Shown in pieces: positions 10,236 to 20,341 of a stretch of DNA of 42,500 nt. This DNA is from Prorocentrum cordatum (lineage: Eukaryota; Sar; Dinophyceae; Prorocentrales; Prorocentraceae). The position numbers were made by a program, and so were the translations under genes. The stretch lies in contig CAUYUJ010011525.1 in NCBI GenBank assembly GCA_963575745.1, forward strand, positions 95,001 to 137,500. Reading direction: 5' to 3'. The stretch's first letter is position 1; the number at the start of each line of letters is the position of its first letter. The notes beneath the pieces are model-generated. The model was not told where the DNA came from. It worked only from the letters and a program-made list of their open reading frames with translations, and ran no database searches.

Positions 10236-12806
10236 ACATCACAGGCGAATCCCCCTGGACAGCGAAGCAAAGATATTCGATGTCCTCGCAACAGGAATCC
10301 GCTGGGAATCATTTCCAACGGATTCGATTGGAAAGCCTCATAGTCGGAGCCGTTTGGAAAGCATTACCGGGAGCTTCTATTAAGGCGCATCACAGGAGGA
10401 AACCTTGGGACAACACAACATATTCGATTGGACAGCCTTGGGCTTGGAACGCTGTGCAAAATGCCACACATGAAGTCCATGTATGGCCTCACAACAGGGG
10501 TCATCTGGCAACGGCTGTCTAGCATCACGCATTTTGTTAGAAACAATCATAGCTGGAATCCTTTGGACAGCGCCCCAACAGCTGGAACCCTTTAGCAAGG
10601 AATCGAACCAGTTTTGTCGGACGGCCTCGCAATAGAGATCATTTGAACAGCGCATCAAAATGGATTTTACTGGAGCGCTTGGCAACAGGAATCTGTTGGA
10701 AAACACCACAGAGATTGTTTTGGAAAGCCTCACAAGAGAAATCGTTTGGAAAGCAGCACGAAGGACTCCTACTGGAAAGCATCGCCAGAGGAATCCTTTG
10801 GAAAACGCTACGGCGGGCTCCTTTTGGACAGTACAACAAAAAGGGGTCCTTTGGAGAGCACCACACAGTGATTCGATTGAAACAGAAAACGCCGTTAAGG
10901 GGGTTCTTCTCAGAAGCCAAACAAAAAGGAGCCCATCGGAAAGTACCACAGAGGGATTCCCCGGGAAAGCCTCACACCAGAAAGCCGGTTTGGAAACACA
11001 ATTGAGGGCTCCTGTTGAGAAGCGGCGCAAAAAAAAGGGAATCCATCGGAAAGTACCACAGAGGGATTCAATAAAGAAGCCTCACAACATGAATCCTTTG
11101 GATAGCGCCGCAGAGGGACTCGATAGGAAAGCCTTGCGACAGGACTCCTTTGGAAAACACTACACAGAGATTCGATTGAAACGCCTCGCAACGAGGATCC
11201 TCTGGCAAGCGCCACAACGAAATCCCATGGGAGATCCTCATGTTGGAAATCCTTTGGAACGCGCCGCAGAGGGCTTCTATTGGAAAACATCACAGCAGGA
11301 ATCCCGCGGTAAGCACCACAACGAGCTTCTATTCGGAAGCAACACAAAAGCATCCTTTGGAGAGTGCCACTAACAGATTACACCGGAAAGCCTCACAGTC
11401 GGAATCCATTGGGAAGCACCAAGAAGAGATTCTCTTGGAAAGCCTCAAAACAGGAATCCTCTGGAAAGCACCACAATGGCATTCTAATGGAAACCGTCAC
11501 AGTGTCAGTCTGTTGGAAGGCACCATATAGGGATTCCATGGGAAACCCGCACACCAGAAAACCTTTTTGAAAGTACAGTGAAGGCTCCTATGTGAAAGCC
11601 AGACAAAAGAGAATCCATCGGAAAGCATCACAGAGGGATTCAATTGTGAAGCCTCACAACAGGAATATTCCGGATAGCGCCGCAAAGGGATTCGATGGGA
11701 AAGCCTCACGACAGGACTCCTGTGGAAAGCACCACACAGTGATTAGATAGGAAAGCCTCGCAACAAGGATCTTTTGGAAAGCGCCACAACGGGATTGCAC
11801 TGGAAACCATCGCAGCGGAAAACCTTTGGAACGCGCCGCAAAAGAGTTCGATTGGAAAACATCACAACAGGAATCCTCCACAAGGAGATCCCACGGGGAG
11901 GCATCACAAAGGGAACCCGGTGGACAAAAAAACACAAGGCGATTATATTGGAAAGCTTCGCTATCGGAATCCAGCGGGAAGCATTACAAAAAGATTATGT
12001 TGGAAAGCCCCACCACAGAAATCAATTGGAAAGCACCATAACGACATTCTATTGAAACCCGCGAAGGTGGTAGTTTTATATTTATATATAAAAAAGAGAG
12101 TCGATTGGAAATCCGCACAAGAGGAATCCTTTGGAAAGCGCCACACACGGAATTCGATTGGAACGCCTGTCAACAGGAATCCATTGGAAAACACACCAAA
12201 GGGATTCGATTGAAAGCACCACAAAGGATTTTTCTCCCCCCCCCCCCACCCCCACCACCCCCAAAAAAGAAAACAACAATTGTAATTGTTTTGATGGGGG
12301 GACAGAGAGAAAAAAGAAACCGCCACAGTGGGAACTTGTTGGAAACATCACAAAGGAGATTCGATTGGAAATCTTCACAACAGGAATCCTTTGGCGCCAC
12401 ACACGGAATTCGATTGGAACGCCTGTCAACAGGAATCCATTGGAAAACACACCAAAGGGATTATATGGGAAATCCGCACAAAGGCATGTCATCGGAAAGC
12501 ACCACAAAAGGATTTTTCTACCCCCCCAACACACCCCCCCTTTTTACAAAAATGCCCATCCTGTTTTTTTTGTTTGTCCGGGGGGGCATCGGAAAAAATA
12601 GAAACCGCCACAGTGTGAATCTTTTGGAAACACCACAAGGAGCTTCGATTGGAAATCCTCACAACAGGAATCCTCTGGAAAGCGCCACACACGGAATTCG
12701 ATTGGAACGCTTGTCAACAGGAATCCATTGGAAAACACACCAAAGGGATTAGATTGGAAATCCGCACAAAGAGATTTCAGTGGAAAGCACCACAACCAGA
12801 ATTCTC
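10236..12806. repeat. Degenerate 26-bp satellite array, about 2.6 kb
   Basis: Roughly 90 tandem copies of a unit of 25-27 bases occur with consensus near GGAATCCTTTGGAAAGCRCC then ACAACA. Two alternating flavours ('gattcgattggaaagcctcacaaca' and 'gaatcctttggaaagcgccacaaca') suggest a dimeric ~52-bp unit. Copies are heavily diverged and vary by a base or two in length. Stop codons are rare in the unit, so several frames stay open on both strands, but no frame is preserved and no gene is implied. Related short blocks occur at 25960-26060 and 26680-26850. Confidence 0.92.
12099..12806. repeat. Higher-order repeat at the 3' end of the 26-bp satellite
   Basis: A block of about six 26-bp units repeats three times. 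The landmark 'ggaattcgattggaac' lies at 12149, 12405 and 12693, giving spacings of 256 and 288. Each copy is followed by a long C run (about 12234-12260, 12520-12541, 12804-12822). After copies one and two come a T/A-rich spacer and a G run, giving C-run/G-run foldback inserts. The first insert also has a hairpin 'aacaatt gt aattgtt' (about 12278-12294). Confidence 0.8.
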
Positions 12807-12829
12807 CCCCCCCCCCCCCCACACACAAG

Positions 12830-14626
12830 ACAAATTTAAGGGACGACGCCCGTTTTTTATTGGGGGGAGGAGCGCGAAACAAAAAAGCCAGTGCTCTTTC
12901 TGGGAGGGGGAGGAGGAGGAAGAGGAGGAGAGAGAAGGATGAGAAAGAGGAGGGCGAGGAGGAAGAGGAGGAGGAAGAGAAGGAAGGATGCGGGAACCTT
13001 CAAACATATCCATACGAACACACCATCCGAAAGACGAGGGCCGCCACCATCCCCCGTCCTCTCCCCCTCCCCCCCCCCCCTGGCCCCGCTTCTCTCCCCG
13101 TCCTATGCCCGGCCGTGGAGACGAGGGCGGCGCCCCCCGCGGGCCCAGCGAGGCGCGCCCAGCCTGGCGAAGGACCGGCCCTCGGCAGCTCCGCGGGACG
13201 ACGGCGCGCGCGCGGCGCAGGGGGACGTGCGAGCGGGGCGGCGCGCGCCGGCTCCGAGACAACACGGGAGACGACGACAGAGTGCCGAGGGAGGCCCGAG
13301 TGCGCCGAAGTGGGCGCGGAGCACGAAGGAGCACAGACAAACGAGAGGAGGAGGGGAGCGGGGGCGAAAAAAAAGGCATTCTTGACCTCTTGCTGCCTTG
13401 CTCGCGCGCTGCACGGCGCGCGCGTGGGACACCGCAGCCTTTTGACCCAGAAGAGAACCTAGAGTCCGAAACGCGTCGCCAGCTAAAGGTGGTTGAGATC
13501 GGTAATACACCAAGTGGGAGACGGAGGTGGGGCGCGACGGAGGAGGAGGGAGAGGAGGGAGAGGAGGGAGAGGACGAGCAGTTCAGGCGGCGCGCGGCGC
13601 CTGCGGGCTCAGAGCGGGGATCCAACACCACAAGAGGTCAGAGGGCTTGTACAAACGGCCAGGAGAGTCGATCCTCGATCCTCCGTTGTCCGCCTCCGCC
13701 CTCCTCCCCCCCCCCCCTTCGGGCGATGGCCCCGCTCCCCTCCGACACAGGTCTTGGGATTGGCGGAACGTCTCTGGCGTGAACTATCCGAGCTGGCTGG
13801 GCCCCCCCTGCCGCACTGCGAGGAGCCCGCGGACTGGGAGGATCGGGTGTTGCCAGAGGAGGCAGCCCTGTGCCGAGGTGGCCCCAGCTCCCCCATGGGG
13901 GCGCAGATGGCCCCCAGAGCACGAGTCACGAGGCCCAGAGACCCCCAGAGGCTCCAAGATGGCGCAAGTAGCTGCGAGCATTGGGCCAGGACCACTTCTA
14001 GCAACACCCGAGAGTATGGGAGGAGGAGGAGGAGGAGGAGGAGGAGGAGGAGGAGGAGGAGGAGGAGGAGGAGGAGAGGGCAATGAGCTGAATGACGGCC
14101 CAAAAAAGGCAGTCAAAAATCGGTGCCTTCAGAAGTGTGCGCCCTCAGTGAAAGCATGCCTTCAGTGAAATGCTTTGGCTATGAGGAGTGCGAGGAGGAA
14201 AATCGGGAGGAGGAGGCGGAGGAGGAGGAGAGGAAGGGGACACCGTCGTCGTCTGAGGGGGGAGCACGAAAAGAGCCGGAGTAGGAGGAGGAGGAGGAGG
14301 AGGAGGAAGAAGAAAAAGATGAGGAGGAGGAGGTGGAGGACAAAGAGTGCGCAACTGACCGCATGACGGAGAAACCAGTTTCACCTGCGGCCTTGCGTGA
14401 CGAGCGCCATGTCATGTGGGCACGGTCGCTCTCCTCATCGTTACAATATCCGCCCCATCCTTTCTCTCTTCCCTCCTCCTCCTCCTCGTCCGCCTCGTCC
14501 TCCTCGTCCTCCTCCTCCTCTTTCTCCTCCTCCTCCGCCTCCTCCTCCTCCTCGCCCCCCCTCACCCTCCGTTTTGCTTTGATCGGACTTGAGCTGAGCA
14601 GCTGTACAGTAGCGTTGTCTTATCCC
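12830..14626. other. Gene-poor GC-rich DNA with GGA and TCC microsatellites
   Basis: GAG/GGA tracts lie at about 12906-12985, 13540-13575, 14018-14077 and 14200-14340, and TCC tracts at about 14470-14565. Between them (13000-13540, 13600-14015) the DNA is GC-rich with no recognisable motif. The very long frames on both strands are low-complexity. The last part is the left flank of the retrotransposon. Confidence 0.7.
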
Positions 14627-14707
14627 TGCCTTGTTTTCTAAACGTGATTGTTCCTGCTCGCTCGTCTGGCCGGCGCGATGACGTTGCCATCGCTCTTGCT
14701 CAAGTTT
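14627..14707 (+). repeat. Terminal repeat A1 (left end of retrotransposon)
   Basis: 81 bases match A2 at 21087-21167 with only three differences (positions 14651, 14672, 14681). Identity stops abruptly after 'caagttt'. In split-direct-repeat elements this copy marks the 5' end. Its 3' part ends in GCTCAAG and resembles the dinoflagellate spliced leader. Confidence 0.85.
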
Positions 14708-14734
14708 TAAAGGCGGCCACCTTCAGAGACCTGT

Positions 14735-14980
14735 ATGTTTCCCCTGTCAGCGCTGACAGTGATCAGCAACCTTTCACCACTCTTTGCTTTCAGCTCCGTG
14801 AGAGCTCAGATATTGCCGGCGCTTGACGCCGCGAAGAGCTGCTTCTTCCAGAGTCAAATTGTTGAGTACGCCTGGCTGGGGTTCCTCCTGAGTTTCCTGC
14901 TGGGCATCTTCGCGGGCCTCGGTCCGGCAGTGTGTTGCTATGGCTGGTGTGTTCCGCCCGGGGCGCCGCATCGCACTTCA
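14735..14980 (+). CDS. Short leader ORF with one membrane segment, upstream of Gag
   Basis: Starting at the ATG at 14735 the frame reads about 70 residues before running out of register with the Gag frame. Residues about 44-70 (nt 14864-14945) form a strongly hydrophobic segment with core 'WLGFLLSFLLGIFAG', long enough to cross a membrane, followed by Cys-Cys. The frame continues open to 15409, but after about 14980 it overlaps the Gag frame and looks non-coding. It may be the original N-terminus of the Gag-like protein, separated by a one-base shift near 14950, or a separate small membrane peptide. No family is recognised. Confidence 0.4.
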
Positions 14981-16348
14981 GTGGCGTATCCGGGGCTCGT
15001 GGGAGCACCGTATCCTGATCATGAAGTGCACCGCCGCCGAGGCAGAGTCCGAAGGCGGAGTCGTGGCGACATCAGCTCAGGAAGCAGCGGGACGGATCTG
15101 GTACGCCCTCACCCCAGACCTAGACATCTACCCTCACGTGCTGGAGGTGATGGACGGAGGGATCACTGGCCTCGTGGCGTTCAAGAACGACGATTCCATC
15201 ATCCCAGATTCGAACGAGGGGAAGAAATGGCCAGCTCGGAGTGCGGCATACGGCGCAGACTGGGTGCCATCTCCCCTCGAGGTGATGGAGGCGCTGGAGT
15301 TCGTTCAGCCCGAGGATCTCGGGACCGACGTGGTGGGGCGGCGACGCCTGAAAGGCAAGCAGGCCACCCCAGGGACCATCACCCAGGCGACAGTAGCACC
15401 AGCAGCTGATGTCGACTCGGGAGGTCAGGAGTTGCCCGACGTCTCTCCCCTGGAGTGGTTCGGCCTTGCCTCCACGGACGGGAGCACCGACAAGCGGCAG
15501 CTGACCTCCACCAAGGTCGACACGCACGTGAGGATGGGCGACTATGTGCTGGCGAGGCGCAACGGCGGCCTGATCATCGCGGTCGCCGTGGACCCTGCGT
15601 CCCCGGGCTCCGACTTCGAGCTCGACGCCCGCCTGCTGCCGCTCATGCTCGACAGCAAGGGCGTGCGGCACCTCAGCTTCTCGCGGGGCGTCCTCCAGCT
15701 GACGGAGTCTGCCTGGGCGGGTTGGCCCATCATGGGCCCGCGGACGGTGAAGTGGTGCGTGGAGTTCCTGGCTCATCAGGACCAACACCCTCGAGCGAGG
15801 CACACCAAGTGGGTGCGCGAGGCTGGTCTGGAGCCGTGGGATGAAGGAGCGCAGGATCACGATCTTGCGACGCGAATGTTCGAGATGGGAGTCGTTTTCG
15901 ATCAGGCCAACATCTCGGAGCACGCGGCTTACGAATTGTTGGCCAGGCGGGCTCAGATGGCGGAGTGGCGACACCGTGACAGGGTGATCGGCCGCTCCAA
16001 GGACGAGTTGTTCGACGACCAGTTTTTGTACATGGGCACGGGGGAGACCAGAGGACTTCTAATGGTCTCCCCCGAGCTGCAGGAGCACATCAACAGTGAG
16101 CTCCACCGCGAGGCGGCCATCCTCAAGGAGAAGAGGAAAGCACGTGAGGAGCGGGCTTTGGCTCGCGGCGGCGGCGGCGGAGGCGGCGGCGGGGGCAGCG
16201 GCTCCAGCAAGGCCGAGCTGCAGAAGAAGGTGCAGCAGCAGGCGGCGGAGCTGAAGCGCTTGGCGGCTTCGGCGGGCGGCAAGGGAGGCGGCCGCGGCGG
16301 CGGCAGAGGTTCCGGCTCAGAAGGGGGCCGGGGGCGGCAGCTAGCTTC
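14940..16348 (+). CDS. Gag-like protein of the YR retrotransposon
   Basis: About 469 codons read cleanly from the ATG at 14940. The N-terminal part (residues about 10-60) contains 'RIALQWRIRG' and 'GRIWYALTPDLDIYPH', which I associate with an abundant class of dinoflagellate element proteins. A compact central region around residues 195-270 ('MGDYVLARRNGG') is followed by an alpha-helical region (about 305-345, 'YELLARRAQMAEWRHRDRV') and a conserved-looking 'LYMGTGETRGLL' (about 363-374). Residues 383-445 form a charged, coiled-coil-like segment split by a run of ten glycines. The end is Gly/Arg-rich, a likely nucleic-acid-binding tail. No zinc knuckle is seen. The assignment as Gag rests on position before RT and on these features. 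The frame stays open to 16853, but the coding signal moves to another frame at about 16340. Confidence 0.7.
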
Positions 16349-16351
16349 GCG

Positions 16352-16915
16352 ATGCCCCTGCCTCGGGAGCTGTCCCCCGTGGATGGCTCCCGAGGCGCGC
16401 CCGCCGAGCCTTCGGGCCCGGCCCCTTGTCGCGCAGTGCGATCTCGCGTCCGCCGGCAAGGCTTCATCAGCAATTGGGTGCACGAGGCGTCCGAGAGCCT
16501 CAACCTTTTGGCGGGCGCCCCAGCTCCAAAGTTCGAGTCGGGCATGTCGACGGCGCAGTCAGAGGGACTACGTCATCTACGAGAAGTTATCAGTTGCGCG
16601 GGGTCTCCCCCATGCAGCGCCGCGGAAGCCTATCGTGAGCTTTGCGGGGGTGTGCCTGGCTATGCTACTGAGCCAGTGCTACGTGCTGCGCATCACCGAG
16701 ATAAGGTTTCTCTTCCGCCACCTGGGCCACGCTGCCAGCCAGATCAGGTCCTTCGAGGTGACGTGCTGGATAAATGGGTACATTGGCAGCAGCGCACCCT
16801 GCGTCAAGACCCCGCCGATGGAGACATCAGGCCCTTCAGTGACCAGACTTTGATCCGTGATCGCGTCGGCTATGCCAATTTCATCGCCGATTTGACATAC
16901 GGTGGGAGTATTTTT
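16352..16915 (+). pseudogene. Pol N-terminal segment (linker and RT fingers), frame-shifted
   Basis: The coding signal continues one frame over from Gag. It reads through 'FISNWVHEASESLNLLAG' and 'KWVHWQQRTLRQDP' to 'RVGYANFIADLTYGG'. This corresponds to the linker between Gag and RT and the start of the RT fingers. The frame breaks near 16893-16915 at a T-rich stretch, after which RT continues in the Gag frame. A TGA at 16893 closes the other frame, so the junction must lie just beyond it. It is best treated as an exon-like piece of one interrupted Pol gene. Confidence 0.6.
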
Positions 16916-18167
16916 GGTCTGGAAGTCCGACAAGGCGCGGCTCCGGATGATCTTCGACACCCGACGGGAGAACTCGAGGTTTGTTGAGCCGGCGTACACT
17001 CAACTTGCTACAGCCTCAGCTTGGAACTCTATGAGGGTGGGCTCCTCCGCCGAGCTGAACATGGCCCAGGCGGACGTGGACAACGCTTTTTATCGGATCA
17101 GCTTGCCGGTCGGCATGTGCGATCACTTTGCCCTCCCGGCCGCCCACAGGAACGAGCTCGTCGCCGCCCTAGGGCCAGACTTCGTCGTGCCCGAGGGGGC
17201 GCTAATATCTCCTTTGCTGACAGTTCTCCCAATGGGGTGGGCTTGGTCACTTCATTTTTGCCAGCGTCTCCTGGAACAATGCGCACTTGATGCCGGGTAC
17301 CCCGAGGACCTGCTGATCCGCGACCGCCACCAGGCGCCGAACCTTGACTCCCAGTCGCTCGGCATCGGCGTCTACGTGGATAACGTCGCCGTGGTCAGCC
17401 AGGACCCCGCCCATGCTGTTCAGACATGCGAACAGATTGTTGGGCGGATGATTAGTGTTGGTCTTATTTGCAAAGGGGTGAGTGAGCCTTCCGATGAACA
17501 AGTTTTTACAGGAATGATTTTTTACAGGAAGACCGCTCAGATACGTATTACTGCATCTCGAAGTTGGAAGACGAGGCTGGCCCGACTCTGGATTGCAGAT
17601 CGTGGTTGGGCTACTGGCGACGAGCTGTCGCGCCTGGTGGGCCATTACACTTGGCGCGCCCTGCTCCGCCGCTGCATGCTCAGCATCCTGCGCCAGACCT
17701 ACGTCTTCACGAAGAAGGCCGGCCCATCAAGGTGGGGAGTGGTCGAGACCAAGCTGCGACAGGCGGCTTCCCTCCTCCCCTTCGCTTTCGCCGACTGCCG
17801 GAGGTACGACGACCCCGTGGCCATCGCCACAGACGCCTCGGGGGCCAGCCTCACCGACCACGGTGGCTTTGGAGTTACTGAGCTGGAGAGGGATCCAGCC
17901 GCCGTCGAGCTGGCGATCTCCCAGGGAGAACGTTGGAGGTACAACGCGAGCTCCGCCATCGCGGCGCGCGCAGCCGCTCTCGGCTTGGAGGGCCCGCGGC
18001 TGCCCCGCGTCGCCGAGAGCGACGACGCTCTCGAGGATCTCGCGTGCGCCGACCTGCCCGACGGCATCCTGCACCTTGGGCCCCCGCCGACCGAAGCCAC
18101 GCATAGAGACGGCATGCCGCGATCCCACTCTAACTACGAGCTCCCGTTCAGTCGGGCCGTAGGGTAG
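16902..18167 (+). pseudogene. Reverse transcriptase and N-terminal RNase H of the YR element
   Basis: RT motifs appear in order: 'LRMIFDTRREN' (fingers), 'AQADVDNAFYRI' with the catalytic Asp codon at 17073, 'LPMGWAWSLHF', and 'GVYVDNVAVVS' at about 17370-17400. The last replaces the usual YxDD by YVDN (Asp codon 17379, Asn codon 17382). RNase H starts with 'VAIATDASGASL' (first catalytic Asp codon 17832). The protein would copy element RNA into DNA and degrade the RNA strand. The frame ends at a stop at 18165-18167 within the RNase H domain, which then resumes one frame over. About 100 codons before that stop are less convincing as RNase H sequence. Confidence 0.85.
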
Positions 18168-18187
18168 CGTCGGAAAACCTGAGTAGC

Positions 18188-18955
18188 GTGGTGACGGTCG
18201 GGAGCACGGAGGCCCCTCAGGAAGAAGTCGGAGGGCATGGTGCTGCAGCTGTCCGCGCTCGTCGGGGCACGACCGACTTCGCCGCTATCCCCCAGGGCCT
18301 GATCGGGGACAAGCGTGCGCGGAAGGTTATTTTCAGTGGCCGCTTCAGACGTGCTGAGGACATCATGACCCTGGAAGCGCGTGCTGCGCCGATGGGGGCT
18401 CGGCATCGTCTGCGGGCCGTCGGGCGCTTCAACCGGCGCCACCTCTTGCTGATCGATAATTTGGGCCTCGTTCTCGCCATGGGAAAAGGGAGATCCTCAT
18501 CGGTCAGTGTCAATCGTCAGCTTCGACACCTCGCTGCCCTATCTATCTTCGCGGGGTCCTCTTTCATTGGGCGATGGATTCCGTCAGAGTGGCAGCCAGG
18601 TGACGCTCCCTCTCGTATAGCTCAGGCTCAAGTCAGAGACCCTCGAGGCGACCCACGTCATGCCCATTGCTCTCCGAGCCACCGGCGATGGGACCCCGCC
18701 GAGGCCCTGCGGTCCGAGGTTGACCAGGTCCTCTTGCGGGCGCGGGCCAACGGCGCGGCCGCTGGCCTCTGCGGGCTCGGCGACTACCTCGTCGACGACC
18801 CCGCTCCTGGCGGTGAGGCCCATGCCATGTATTGGGAGCCTCGCTGCATCAGTGGCACGCCAGGGTCGACGACGGCCCGAAGTTCGAGTGACAGTTCCTC
18901 CTCATCTTCGTCGAGCAGCAGCAGCGACGCCAGTGACCTCGCGGATGTCAGCAAC
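18188..18955 (+). pseudogene. C-terminal RNase H of the YR element, second frame
   Basis: The RNase H fold continues with 'DIMTLEARAAPMG' (catalytic Glu codon 18374), 'HLLLIDNLGLVLAM' (Asp codon 18455) and 'IGRWIPSEWQPGDAPSR' (Asp codon 18602). The four acidic residues of RNase H are therefore all present, but are split over two frames by the break at about 18170. A serine run encoded by 'agcagcagcagc'-like DNA (about 18880-18930) follows as a linker. The frame then switches again at about 18960 into the recombinase. Confidence 0.75.
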
Positions 18956-18959
18956 GGCG

Positions 18960-20024
18960 AGGCTGGAGGCGCGAGCAGCCCACCGCCAGAAGGTCCACGG
19001 CTTCAAGAAGGGAGCGGCGGGCCAGCTGCGCCTCACGGCGCTGCAGTTCGAAAAGGTTGGTCATCATGCGAGGCGGAACTTCCAGCGCGAGTGGGACGAG
19101 TTCCGCCAGTGGTGCCAGACGAGAGGAGTTACCCCATCCACAGCAGAGCAGGTGAACACTATGATGCCCCTCTACCTAGATGCGTTGTTCTTCGCGGGGT
19201 ACAACCACGATCGTGCCGACAAGCTCTACGCCGCCGTCAGGTACTTCTTCCCGAAGGCCAGCCTCGGCGACCCCAGCAAGATGAAGGCCGCGCTGGCCGC
19301 CATGAAGGGGTACCGCCGCTTGGGGCACGGGCAGACCCGGGCCCCGTTGGCGAAGCCGTTGGTCTTTGCGGCGATCGGCCTGGCGGAGAGGTGGGGCTGG
19401 CACGACATGGGCACCGCGTTGTGCTTGAGCTGGGACGCCTACTTGCGCCTCCCCAGCGGCCTCCTTCAGCTCGCGGGGGCCTCCATGGCGCCGCCGGTGA
19501 GGGTGGGGGGACAGGCTCTCCCAGCGGCTGGGGCGCGGGCTCTCCTTCTCTACCCAGAGGAGCAGCCCTTGCGGAGCAAGGCGGGGCAGTTCGACGAGAG
19601 CGTCGCCCTGACCCCCGCGATGTCGGCCGTGATCGGCCGGCGCCTGCAGCAGCTCAAGGACAGGGCCGGGCCCGAGGGGCGCGCGTTCACCCTGTCGCCG
19701 CACGAGTTCAACAGGCAGTTCCGCGCGCTCTTCTGGGCCCTGGGCCACGACAGCGCTCATCCTTATCAGGTACGACACGGGGCGGCGAGCTGCGACATGG
19801 CGGAGGGCCTCCGCGGGCTGGCCGACATCCAGCATCGCCTGCGGCACGCCACCGACCGGTCCAGCAAGAGGTACGCGAAGCACGCCAGGTATTTGGCGGA
19901 GCTGGCCGCGGCCCCAGTGCCCATCCTCGTGCACGGGCAGCAGGTGGCCGACCGGCTGGCGGAGGTGATCGCGGGCAAGTGCCACCCGGCATTGCCCGCA
20001 AGTCTTCAGGCAACGGCCCTTTGA
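18960..20024 (+). CDS. Tyrosine recombinase of the YR retrotransposon
   Basis: About 350 codons carry a complete-looking tyrosine recombinase. The N-terminal SAM-like arm is helical ('NFQREWDEFRQWCQTRG'). The catalytic set follows: Arg in 'YLRLPSGLLQL' (codon 19446), His-x-x-Arg-His in 'HPYQVRHGAAS' (His 19758, Arg 19773), and 'QHRLRHATDRSSKRYAKH' with the probable nucleophile Tyr at codon 19872. The enzyme would integrate the circular DNA by strand exchange at a short core without making a target duplication. The frame is open from before 18660, but the recombinase-like sequence begins near 18960. The stop is at 20022-20024. This is the best preserved part of the element. Confidence 0.85.
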   Translation, partial: RLEARAAHRQKVHGFKKGAAGQLRLTALQFEKVGHHARRNFQREWDEFRQWCQTRGVTPSTAEQVNTMMPLYLDALFFAGYNHDRADKLYAAVRYFFPKASLGDPSKMKAALAAMKGYRRLGHGQTRAPLAKPLVFAAIGLAERWGWHDMGTALCLSWDAYLRLPSGLLQLAGASMAPPVRVGGQALPAAGARALLLYPEEQPLRSKAGQFDESVALTPAMSAVIGRRLQQLKDRAGPEGRAFTLSPHEFNRQFRALFWALGHDSAHPYQVRHGAASCDMAEGLRGLADIQHRLRHATDRSSKRYAKHARYLAELAAAPVPILVHGQQVADRLAEVIAGKCHPALPASLQATAL

Positions 20025-20032
20025 GTACAGGG

Positions 20033-20341
20033 GCGGCTTGGCGGGCAGGCGACACCGGGCAATCCGTCCGTCGTCTTGGCCACGCCGCTGTCCTCCGTGA
20101 GTGCCAGCGCGCTCTCCGCGAAGCCCTGTGCCGAGGGCGTCGTTCAGGTCAAGTTTTTCTCGATCTTTTCTCCGGGACAAAGAGTGTGTCTCGCGAGCTC
20201 GAGAGCCAGGGAGAATGGGGCGTAGTTTTTTGGGACCTCATTGATAATGAAGCTTTCGACCTGACTAACCCGACCCTCATCAGGGTCATCAAAGGTTGGA
20301 TCTCCAGTCGTGTGGTCCGAGGGATTTTTGTTGGCCCCCCC
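20033..20341 (+). pseudogene. Cytosine-5 methyltransferase-like domain, N-terminal half
   Basis: One frame over from the recombinase, a class I S-adenosylmethionine methyltransferase motif I is clear: 'VFLDLFSGTKSVSRELE' (FLDLFSG at 20156-20176). It is followed by an acidic strand-2-like 'FWDLIDNEAFDLT' and 'VVRGIFVGPP' leading into motif IV. The frame breaks at a run of seven C (20335-20341), exactly inside the Pro-Pro-Cys catalytic motif. One C too many, relative to the expected Gly-Pro-Pro-Cys, accounts for it. The domain lies 3' of the recombinase, whereas the methyltransferase of DIRS1-type elements lies between RNase H and recombinase and is of the adenine type. Confidence 0.65.

Noticed and set aside
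10236-12806. CRISPR-like or repeat-protein interpretation of the 26-bp array
   Set aside because: Repeats are contiguous and degenerate with no unique spacers, and unit length is not a multiple of three, so neither a CRISPR array nor a maintained repeat protein fits.
14940-18167. Assignment of the element to LTR (copia/gypsy) retrotransposons
   Set aside because: There is no protease, no DDE integrase and no LTR pair, whereas a tyrosine recombinase and split direct repeats are present.
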